From assembly GCA_003427395.1 (NCBI GenBank), contig BFEA01000015.1:3506670-3544086 (forward strand): a stretch of DNA of 37,417 bases, written 5' to 3'. The notes beneath the pieces were generated by a model, which was given only the letters and a program-made list of their open reading frames with translations, was not told where the DNA came from and made no database searches. Position numbers and translations under genes: made by a program. Source of the stretch: Chara braunii. Its lineage: Eukaryota; Streptophyta; Charophyceae; Charales; Characeae. Positions 11,957 to 20,823 of the stretch are shown here, piece by piece (the first letter of the stretch is position 1; the number at the start of each line of letters is the position of its first letter).

Positions 11957-14170
11957 CTACTTGGTAGAACCATCCCCTGAACCTCTATCGCGTGAGATTT
12001 GGATGCGCGATGCTGACTTCTTTCGAATCACAGATCCCCTACCTCTCGGGAGGGTGGGTTTGCGACCCCGACCTGAAGGGGCAGGGTGAGATGTGAATGC
12101 AAGGTTTGTTGTGAATCTTTCTGACGCAAAGCCATCCGCTGCCTCCGTGTGGTGAAGCCACTCCGCCACCTCCTGGGCAGATAGGCCTTTTGGAAGACTG
12201 ATGTCTCTCAGCGTGTCAGAAATCTTGTCCAAGAAGCGGGCTAAGGGAAGCCAGTAAATGTGCCGAGAGCGCAGTTTTTCCAGGTTCGTTGGGCTCGCCT
12301 GGAGGGCTAGGCAGACTATGTGGAGGACTGTCTTACTGCCTTGCGTATTGGTCGATATGTGACGGTCACGCTTAGGAGTCTGCAAAATGGTGCAAACTCC
12401 AGAGTTTCGCAAAACCTGTTTCTTTGTGGTCGAAAGCCATAAGGAATCAGGGGGTGGGCCTGTGGTGGGGACCGCCGGAAGTGACAAAGCTTCATCTTTG
12501 TCCATGTTTGTAAGCACCATGGGGTCATGGGGCGAGGCCGTGATCACCAAGGGAATGAGAAATTCTTTAAGATTGTCTGATTTCTTATCCTTTGCTGACA
12601 AAGTGTGCATCGGATGGGAAAAATTCAAGGATTTATTTGTATCGGGGGGTTATCACTGATACGCCTTGGCCCTGTTCTCCGTACTTTTGTGGGGGGGGGG
12701 GGGGGGGGGGGGGGGGTTGGTTATTGGACGTTGAAGGTACCTCCTTGATCTCAGAGACCGGAGTTCCTTTTTTGGATGTGCACTGCTTCTTCGCAGGGGA
12801 AGCCGCAGAGAGAGGGGCTTATCTGAACCAGAAGAAGCAATGGGTACAGAGCGATTGGACTTAGCAATTTTTAACGGATAGAGGTTTTTCACACCAAGAT
12901 TTGAATCATAGTCAGCCTCATCCTGAGAGGATGTATAGGCCTCATTTACAAACACTCGGGAAGGGGAGAGGATCACAAGGCCCAGGGGAGGGTCAAAACC
13001 ATCGTGTAATACGATTTTATTACCTTTTACAATAAATTTGTGTTCCGGTTGATCCTCCATGGCCTCGTTGTCATCCTCACGTTTACGTTTTTCCCGTCCA
13101 GGGGTGAGTCGATCCTCATCCATCTTATCAGAGAGGACGACCAGGGATTTCCCTAAACCCTTAGCTATATTACGCATCCCCTTCCCACCCTTCTCCACCC
13201 TTGGATCCACCACTTTCTTACCCTTCTCCTTGTCCATTTCTGGTTTCCCCGTATTTGACTTTTTTTCTCCTTTCTGCTTATCAACATATGCGGCATCCAT
13301 ACCAGTTTTCCCCTTTCTACCACCTTTCTCTTCCCTCTTGTCTATCTCCTGCCTGTCTTTGTCCCCTCCCTCCTTCTGCTGTTTTCCTCCATCCTTCCCA
13401 CCATCCTTCATGTTCCCTCCTTTCTCGCCTCTTCCCCCCTGGCCGGCCTTCTTTGCCGCCTCTTTCCCTCCCTTTCCCTTAACTCTTTTTGTTCGATTGG
13501 CAAAATTCATCCCCTTTTGAATGGAAGTGTCATCTACAGGCAGAGCACCACGGGGTCTCTGCACATACCACTTCCAGTTCAACATAGCCATCCAAACCTT
13601 GGTCGATCACGAGGTATCTCTTGTACCGACGCCTGGCGGCTGAATCCAGGTCACACCTTACATTCAAGAGATATGGATCCAATTTGTCCCTAAATACCAA
13701 GTATTCCTTGATTATATTGCTATCGTAAGCATCACATACTGCTCCTGGGAGAAGGGGGAGGACCCCAATAGGGACATGCTGATACCTAATCCAAAAAAAA
13801 CGGTGTTTCGCAACCTCCCTCCACTCGCAGAGCTCGTTTTCTGCCATCCATAGTCTGAACGAGATCGTGTATTTGACCTTGTCAAGTTCAATACCTGTTT
13901 GAGTCATTTTGAGCATCCACGTCGCCATCTCACTGGTGGGGGCAATATATGTAATCAAATTCCGACCCTCGTTAAGAAACAAGCCCCTCTTCGCAGGCGA
14001 GGCGATTTGGGTCGAGCTGGCCCAACCATCCTCATAGATCTGAACTAATCGTTTTTAACATCTATGGGAACTGACGCGGATTCTTCTCCAAAAAGGATGG
14101 TGACCTCATGCTCACGAAGCCATTCAGACTGGATTTCGTAGAGCTCCGGGTTCACAGCAACCTGTGACGA
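11957..14170 (-). pseudogene. LINE ORF1 (nucleic-acid-binding protein, broken)
   Basis: Three consecutive minus-strand frames. First, about 14160 to 13535: NPELYEIQSEWLREHEVTIL, then LNEGRNLITYIAPTSEMATWM, DKVKYTISFRLWMAENE and a cysteine pair near ETPWCSACR; this resembles the DUF4283-type N-terminal domain plus zinc knuckle of plant LINE ORF1, on pattern only. Next a Lys/Gly/Glu-rich basic linker (13591-12653). Then 12628-11957, ending in a basic Arg/Ser/Gly tail. Breaks are near 13985-14040 and at a poly-G tract at 12691-12716. ORF1 proteins bind LINE RNA; this copy cannot be made intact. Confidence 0.65.
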
Positions 14171-14640
14171 ACCAATTTTTGTTCCGCACGATTTTCTGTG
14201 CGATGACAATGAGGGGTCCTAAGATGGGAAGGTCGGGCCAATTACGGGAGATCAGGATTGAGGGGAAATTGCATCGGTGTCCTCGCTTCTTCGTCTTTTT
14301 GCATCGCTTCTTTTCGGATGGCTAGGTTAAGGGCCGGGCAAATCCCGAGATGACCGGTTGAGTGGCTGTCGCGCTGACAAAGGCGCGATTGATAATGTTT
14401 GACGTCGCTTCTTTCTTGTTCTGTTGTCCGGTTTTAGGCGCGGAAATCGCACGGGAAGTTTTGCTTTTTTTTTAATTTCTTTTTCGAATCTTATCGGCCC
14501 TCGATGGCTCTTGGAATTTTGGACTTTCTCTTCGGAATTTGCATTTTATTAAAGTTCTTTTTGCATTAGCTAGGAATTTAGGAATTTAGGATTTATTTTG
14601 TCGCGCGCTGCCTTGTTGCTCGTGTGCTTCTTTTTGCGGC

Positions 14641-15468
14641 TGCAACGGAGCTCTGATTAGTCGGCGCCCTTAATCTTGCGCGTAACCGTAATTTTGGGCA
14701 GGGCGCTGTCGGCGCGAATACCCAAACAAGGGTATCCGCCCTTGTTTTTGCAAGTGACCGGAAGTACGAGTAGAGCGGGTGTGGGCGCGCGGGATTAAGG
14801 CCCGTGTGTGATTTTTCGACTTTGGATTATGCAACCGGCGTAGTTGGCCGGCCTGACTCTGGCTACTAGGAGTCAAAGGTGCCCTTGGCAGGGATTGGTG
14901 ACCGTGGTAGTCTAACGTGCGAAGTAGGGTGCGGGGCGGCCACGACGCAAAGAGGGCAAACGGGCTTAGGAACCTAGCAGTAGCATGTCTAATGGGAGGT
15001 AGGAAAGAGGCCTGGGGGCTGCGCCGCACCTGTTCATATGGAATACCGTGCTGGCCTGTACCAGGTTTGGGCTTAGCCCTATAGGTTACGGTGTCAGATT
15101 GTTATAGCGGAGATACGGGGATCGAGGCCAACGGGCAGCAAAGTGGAGCAGCAGAGCACTGTGAAGAAGGCCGAGGGGTTGAGGGTCCCCCGGGATTATC
15201 CCTTTTGGTTTTGCTGAGGGGAGTCAGGCAGCGGGCCCGTGAGGTAGGACCAAGTACCAACGGTCCTCCTCCCCCTGTTCCGTCTCTTTAATTTTTTTCC
15301 TAAGCCTTTTTCATTATTTTATTTTATTATTGTATTTTTTTTTTTCGTATTTTTTTTTTTTCCCGTTACAGGGCTTGGTCCGGTACCAGTCCCAGAACCG
15401 ACCAAGGAACCGAACAGCCTAGTTTCGTGGGTGCACCACAAACTGCTGGGGCACTACTGTCAAGGAAC
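14641..15468. other. Unrecognised sequence upstream of the U6-like copy
   Basis: GC-rich then T-rich. A short inverted repeat caaacaaggg/cccttgtttttg lies at 14723-14750. No coding features recognised. Confidence 0.5.
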
Positions 15469-15576
15469 GGTCCCTCGGGACATCTGTTAAAATTGGGACG
15501 ATACAGAGAAGAGTAGCATGGCCCCGGTGCGAGACCGACGCGTATAAAATCAGGAGGTGCCCGACCTTTGCTTTTT
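15469..15576 (+). ncRNA. U6 snRNA-like sequence (probably a pseudogene)
   Basis: Matches U6 along its length: 5' hairpin gtccctcgggac, taaaattgggacgatacaga, ACAGAGA box (15503-15509), agtagcatggcccc with the AGC triad at 15515-15517, then a diverged 3' half (gacgcgtataaaatc where acacgcataaatcg is usual). T5 at 15572-15576 could be a Pol III stop. No TATA box or upstream element of the plant U6 type is evident before it. The splicing-critical boxes are kept but the changes in the 3' half favour a decayed or retroposed copy. Confidence 0.8.
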
Positions 15577-18106
15577 GCTGGTGAGCACGACGAGGTCGAT
15601 GCTATACTGCTAACAGTGCACTACGACTGAAATAGNTGAGTGCAGACGAGAGGGAACGGGGAAGGGAGTTGGCGAAGAGGACGAGAGGGGAAGGCAGGGG
15701 GGATACTGCCTGTTGACTGAGCTGGACCTTCGTATTTGCTACAAGGTGGTTGATGAAGGGAGTGAAGGGATCTGGCCGAGGCTCCGAGCTAAGTACACTG
15801 GAAGGTTGGCGGGTGTGTGCGCCAACGGGGAGCGAACACGAAGAGGGACCTGGACGCACATCCACACCAGATACAGTCAGTTCTGCTATCAGTAGGTAGG
15901 CGGGAGCGAGGGTCATGGATGGGAGGACGGCGTACCGCTATAAGATTAGCTACGGGCCTGGCCGCAACTAAAAGGCGCTGCCAATAGCCAGCTGCACTGA
16001 GTGTATCCGCCCATGTTCTGGCGGAGGAATCATTCTCGAGGTGTGTCGCCGTGGAACCACTGAAAGAGAAAGAGAGGGGGAGTGAAGCGCCGGCCAGAGA
16101 GGGATGCGAGGCAGGCAAGAGTGAGTGCAGGTAAGGAGCGATGCACAGCTAGGCAGCGGAGCTGGGCCACAAGCAAGCCGATGGCACGGGAGTAAACCCG
16201 GTCTAGGGGAGGCACTGAGTGCGTGCGGGGGGAGAGCGGTGCAGGCAGCGGTGCGCAGGTAGCAAAGTGGGCACATAGCGGATTGGATGGGTGAGGACAG
16301 GCGGTGCCAGGCAGCGGCGGGGAAGGTGGCTGTGTAGGAGAGCAGACCGAACTTGGGCCCGAAGTGGCTCGAAATGCATACAGGAGAAGCCGACGGGGTG
16401 GCTGAGAAGGCCGGGTGAACCTGGACAGAATGTCGCGTTGGGTGCAATGGAGGTGGGCATGGAGGAGAAACGCAAGTGACGGTGGTGGGAGGAAAAGTGA
16501 ATTCCTCATTCGTTTCTCGACGGTTTTGGTCGAGAGAAAGTGCTACTCTATGGTTGGGGATAAGGCAAACCCAGATCTAACGACAGAACTAATGGAAGGT
16601 GAGTAGGATAGAGGGTCGGAGCAAAAAGAGCCGCGCGGCGCTATGGCGGAGAGAGGAGAAGATTGGGAGTAAAATTGCCATAACTTGGTCACTTCGTGGC
16701 CGTTTTCAGCGATGTAAGATACTAATCCGGGGTTTTTGGCCATTGCGAATCCAATGGCAGTGTCAGATTTCGTAATGGAGTAACAGATTTGGTGGGACAA
16801 GGTGTGGGAACTGCGCAATTGCTATGAAATTCTAGCGGGAGTTTTATTCTCACTTTTTATTTTACTTTGTGTTTTTTTTTTAGGACATATATATATATAT
16901 ATATATACATATGTATATATATATATAGTTTTTTTTTTTATCTTCTTTTCTCCTGTTTTAGTAAAAGGATTTGGTATGGAGGAAAACCGCTAGCACGTCT
17001 TGACGGTCGGGCGCTACTTGTGTCATTTGTTTGAAGGTGTTGTTCTCCCTCCTGATTCCTCTCTTCAAGAATTGTCTACACGGTCGAGACCTGCTTCACC
17101 TTGATTGGACCTCCGACCCGACCGAGGTGTTTCTGATCTCGTGGTGGAGTTAGTAAGAGAGAGAGAGAGAGAGAAAGAGAGGGAGAGAGTCCTACCTACC
17201 TACATGAATCTGGCCCTGATTCAACAAAAGGGTCATCCACACCTAGAGGACGACAACGAGCAGGTGCTTGAATACTAGTAGAAGACTCGGCCCCTCTTCA
17301 CCCACTCGGTACGCAGTTGTCTGTCACTGATCAGGTGTTGGCTCTCCCTGCTTACAGTAATTGAGAGTTTAGTTGATTTTTATTACGGCTATGAAAAGCT
17401 GCACATGGGTTGTTGCTATAGTCAGTAGTCATATACTTGCATCAAAAATGCACGTCTGAGTATGGGCATTTTGCACAGTGAAAAGTGTTGGTGGCTCACT
17501 AAAATCAGCTACTATTTACGTAATGGTTTGTCTGCCAACCAAGGAGAAAGGTTGTGGTATTACAGGTCTATCTATTGACTGGCAGACCGTCATTTCATCA
17601 GCCGGTGCCGCAAGAAGACCAGCTGCGGAGACTGTTGAATTTACGGCTGACTGAAGAGCTGATCAACCTGTTGTTTCTGAGTAAAGAGGGGGCAAGCCAC
17701 AGGGATGAAAACCCGGCCGCTGGCTAAGACTCTGCCGATCGTATCATGCGACGCAGCTGTAGGCGGGCATAAAGGAGTAGGCCGGTCAGGGGGCGGTGCA
17801 CTGTTCATCCTATTAGACGAAGAAGAGTGGGAGGGAGTGTGTGCAGGCTGTTTGCCGTCGATTGGATGGGTGACTGAGGCGGGCTGAATTGGGTACAGGG
17901 GTATACCCGCACCTTGCCTTTGGAACTGGCTTGCGGAGGTAGAACGAGCAAGTACGGGTTGAACCTATGGGGGAGCTGTTGGCCAAACTACAGCGGTCTT
18001 AGCGGAACATGAAACCTCATTGTACACTTACTAAGTCTCGTTGGAGTGTGTTTCTGCCTATGAGGTATACTCCTTGCCTCGGTGTATCAATATCATAGTA
18101 AGGGTC
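15577..18106. other. Unrecognised sequence with microsatellites
   Basis: Purine-rich plus strand to 16500, one ambiguous base at 15636, a TA/CATA tract at 16889-16926 and a GA tract at 17155-17190. Frames of up to 159 codons exist on the minus strand near 16 kb, but they overlap in several phases, a sign of compositional bias, not genes. Confidence 0.5.
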
Positions 18107-18200
18107 TCCCTCGCTGCAACTATAAAGGAAAAGGAAATCTTCACAAGGGAGTGTATCTTCCCACATTCTAGCGGGAAGTTCATCCTCATTTGGCATGGTT
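18107..18200. mobile_element. Eroded relic of the GGCCTCGCTGCACTACTCTC MITE
   Basis: The stretch gtgtatcttcccacattcta gcgggaagtt is recognisably the middle of the family; the left terminus survives only as ctcgctgcaacta and the right terminus is lost. Confidence 0.5.
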
Positions 18201-18985
18201 GAGGAGGAACGGATTGGGCGAAGACCGCTGCTGAGGACTACCACTGAGACTGGGCGAGGCTGCGGTTGTGGGTGGCGGCTGCCGCGACTGCTAACCTCCA
18301 CTGTGTATTGCCACTGTACCTGAGGGTCAGGGCATAGTGTTAGGCAACTGTCGTTGGACTTGGAGGAGGGGTTGGACTGAGGGAGGGAGCTTGGTGCTGC
18401 GAGTGGGAGGATCGTCAGGGGGGGGGGAGCTACTTCGACAATTTGACTTTGTTGTTCAAGCTGTCAGTTGGCTGCCATTGCGGGGCCCTCAGGCGACTGA
18501 AGATAACGAGGCCCTCTCATGCGAGTCTGAGTGCACCCCCCTTGGATTTGAGAGTCTCAAACCTACCTCTTTCTGCCCTTCGCACTCTAAGTCTAGTCCA
18601 TTGGTTACGAGAGGAAGGCGGCAGGCGGGATTGCAACCCGTGGGACCGCATCAAGGTTCTGTGGGAAGTCAGCCCACCGATTGCGGAAGCTCTGCCGGAA
18701 CCTAGGCGAGGTTCTGGAGGCAGGGAACCATCAAGTAATCTCTTTCTATCTGTATACCCCACTACGTCCATGTTTGCTTATCCCCTATAGCTTGACTGAT
18801 GTATGCATGCCTGTCCCTATGATTTTTTGATTCTATTCATGACTTAACCAGACAAAGTAAAGGAAGGCATGTATAATGTCAGTTTCAACTTCTTTGCCTG
18901 ATTGAAAGCAGATTGTGGAATTGCATCTGGGGGAAGGGTGGGAGAAAGACAGTATTGCATGAAGTTTGACTGGGTCAACCAAAGG
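18201..18985. other. Unrecognised sequence before the hairpin series
   Basis: No domain seen in the overlapping frames 18337-18790 (both strands). Nothing else supported. Confidence 0.45.
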
Positions 18986-19018
18986 CTGGGCCAGTTCCAT
19001 AAGTTTGGGAAGGCCCAG
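18986..19018 (+). repeat. Structured hairpin 1, CCATAAGTTTGGG family
   Basis: Perfect 7-bp stem CTGGGCC/GGCCCAG around a loop containing ttccataagtttggga. First of seven elements in 0.7 kb with the same loop core and different stems. Confidence 0.8.
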
Positions 19019-19047
19019 TGCTGTGTTTTATTTTGTATTGCCTGGAG

Positions 19048-19082
19048 AACCAGACAAATCCATAAGTTTGGGTGGTCTGGTT
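19048..19082 (+). repeat. Structured hairpin 2, CCATAAGTTTGGG family
   Basis: Perfect 8-bp stem AACCAGAC/GTCTGGTT enclosing aaatccataagtttgggtg. Confidence 0.8.
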
Positions 19083-19117
19083 GCTCTGACTTGTGAGGGT
19101 TGAATGTGATTGTTTTT

Positions 19118-19154
19118 TCAGACGCAGTCGAATCCATAAGTTTGGGTAGTCTGA
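19118..19154 (+). repeat. Structured hairpin 3, CCATAAGTTTGGG family
   Basis: Stem TCAGAC/GTCTGA, 6 bp, enclosing gcagtcgaatccataagttt gggta. The 5' loop side is five bases longer than in the others. Confidence 0.7.
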
Positions 19155-19207
19155 CGACCTTGTTTATTTGGGGGGTTTTACAGTTTCTTTGGTTTCTGAA
19201 CGAGGAA

Positions 19208-19237
19208 ATGAGCATGTCCCATAAGTTTGTGTGACTC
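19208..19237 (+). repeat. Structured hairpin 4 (weak), CCATAAGTTTGGG family
   Basis: Core is cccataagtttgtg, the most diverged. Only GAGCA/TG(a)CTC with a bulge can pair. Probably an eroded member. Confidence 0.5.
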
Positions 19238-19281
19238 TACCTCTTCCTGCTTTGGTCTAATAGAAATAAACCAGGCTGAGG

Positions 19282-19317
19282 ACCAAGACATGTTCCATAA
19301 GTTTGGGTGGTCTTGGT
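19282..19317 (+). repeat. Structured hairpin 5, CCATAAGTTTGGG family
   Basis: Perfect 8-bp stem ACCAAGAC/GTCTTGGT enclosing atgttccataagtttgggtg. Confidence 0.8.
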
Positions 19318-19396
19318 TCAACACCTCGCACATGCTGGAACCGGAAGGCTCTAACTTTGATATACTTTACGATTATACTATCTATGAACAGGCTAA

Positions 19397-19429
19397 TCAG
19401 GCTGGGTTCCATAAGTTTGGGTGACCTGA
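19397..19429 (+). repeat. Structured hairpin 6, CCATAAGTTTGGG family
   Basis: 5-bp stem TCAGG/CCTGA enclosing ctgggttccataagtttggg tga. Confidence 0.7.
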
Positions 19430-19671
19430 CTATAGCTTATCACCAACTGAAGAGAGTACTTAACTAAGAATAAACTTGTGGTACGAAGGGGCAGGCTGAG
19501 TCTTGAGCTGAAGATGATCGGCTCAGCTATATGCTACCTCAAAAGACTAAGTACAAACAATTATATAAACCTTAGATACTTAAACAGTTCAGGGCGACTA
19601 GGATGGCCTAATCATATGCCCAAAGAAGAGAAAAGTTGTTGTGCCCTGTGTTTGTGTATACTTCTTGGTTG

Positions 19672-19707
19672 GGCTAGACACGTTCTATAAGTTTGGGTGG
19701 TCTAGCC
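19672..19707 (+). repeat. Structured hairpin 7, CCATAAGTTTGGG family
   Basis: Perfect 8-bp stem GGCTAGAC/GTCTAGCC enclosing acgttctataagtttgggtg. The inner CCA/TGG pairing becomes CTA/TGG, i.e. a C-G pair turned into a U-G wobble in RNA. Confidence 0.8.
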
Positions 19708-20016
19708 TTATGCCCTAGGTAAGCTGGGTATAAGGGATAAATCATTGAAAGACTACGAGCTATTGGTTGCTAAGGTAACTTGGGAATGGAGAGAGAGTGC
19801 ATGTTTGTGGTTTGGCCTGCATGTGACTGAGTGATGTCACTTCTTAGTTTGAACTTGAATTTGATAGGTAGTTGCTGTAGTTGCTCGCCACGTGCTAGAG
19901 TCGTAGGAGTTAGAGTCATTTCCTGCATTTTCTGGGCTCGTTTTTTTTACTTAGATCCATTTCTGCAGTTTTTGGATCCTTTATTTATACTTGGTCTTGT
20001 ATAAATATTGGTAAAC

Positions 20017-20554
20017 CACTTTCTCTACGGGAAGCGATGCCGAAATTTCTACAAAATCAAGGTGTTAGTCAAAACTTTGACTCTTTCAGGCTCCAGACTT
20101 GATGACTTCTTTGACTAGTAAGAATCTGGGGAGCCTCCTTTCCTAAAGGAGGTGCTGCCCAAATTTTTACTAATTCAGGGAGTTAGCCAAAATTGGGCCC
20201 TGAAGGGTCAAAGTCATTGTCAGGTCCTAGAACTTGGCCTTGTATAAATCTTAGACTAGCACTTTCCCCACGGGAAGCGCTGCCGAAATTTCTACAAAGC
20301 TAAGAAGTTGGTTGAGGTTTTGTCGTGACAGGGCCTAGACGTTATGTCTAAGTTCAAGTCTAACTTAGTATAGATCTGGGGGACCTTCCTCTCTGAAGGA
20401 AATGCTACCCACATTTTTGCTAGGTCAGGGAGTTAGACAAATTTTGACTTTTTGGAATCCAAAGATTTGACTTTTGGACTAGTATTATTTTCTGCGATGT
20501 CACTGTTCCTACGGGAAGCGCTGCCGAAATTTTCCAAAGTTAGAGGAGTTAGCC
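20017..20554 (+). repeat. Five ~120-bp repeats with alternating hairpin types
   Basis: Units start near 20017, 20132, 20260, 20382 and 20501. Each has a hairpin, then GYGCTGCCSAAATTT and a diverged agggagttag. Types alternate A-B-A-B-A. Type A hairpin: ctttc...gggaag followed by cgctgccgaaatttctac. Type B: cctccttt/aaaggagg or ccttc/gaagg followed by tgctrcccamattttt. Most units are preceded by gtataaatct-like sequence. No coding potential. Confidence 0.8.
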
Positions 20555-20783
20555 TATATTTGGACAAGTGGCGACCTATGTAGGGGAGGCTATGGCGAGG
20601 TCCCCCTTGCGCTGAGTGCTATCTAGAGGTGGACCTAGACTTGGTTAGATACGACGGCTCGAGTAGGGTTAGGATGTGGAGATCACTCTCCCTGAGCGTG
20701 TAGACTTAGCTTGAGATTGGTCTGGCTTGTGTCACAAGTCTCTTGGATCAAGTCGCTTCAGGACGGGGGCTAGATTCAGCTTT

Positions 20784-20823
20784 GATCCTGCAAGGATCAC
20801 CTTCTGTTATCACTGATAACAGG
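20784..20823 (+). repeat. Two adjacent perfect hairpins
   Basis: TGATCCT/AGGATCA with loop gca (20784-20800), then CTGTTATC/GATAACAG with loop act (20805-20823). Function unknown. Confidence 0.7.

Larger units (their letters stand above)
6989..14640 (-). mobile_element. Decayed LINE (plant L1-like), two ORFs
   Basis: A non-LTR retrotransposon on the minus strand: ORF1 near 12-14.1 kb, then ORF2 (APE endonuclease, reverse transcriptase, C-terminal zf-RVT) from about 11950 down to 7557. A plus-strand T-run at 6989-7009 would be its poly(A) tail. The 5' end is uncertain; CTGCAAC occurs next to the T-run and at 14640, a possible but weak target duplication. Frameshifts, stops, two long poly-G/C tracts and a MITE insertion show that it is inactive. 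Confidence 0.8.

Noticed and set aside
13059-13520. 153-codon plus-strand Pro/Ser/Phe-rich frame
   Set aside because: Antisense of the Lys/Gly-rich linker of LINE ORF1.
15968-16509. Several overlapping 90-159-codon minus-strand frames
   Set aside because: Open in multiple phases at once because of purine/pyrimidine strand bias; no domain and no splice-supported continuation.
18986-19707. CRISPR-like array
   Set aside because: Repeats are short cores with self-complementary, varying flanks and uneven spacing; the surrounding genome is clearly eukaryotic.
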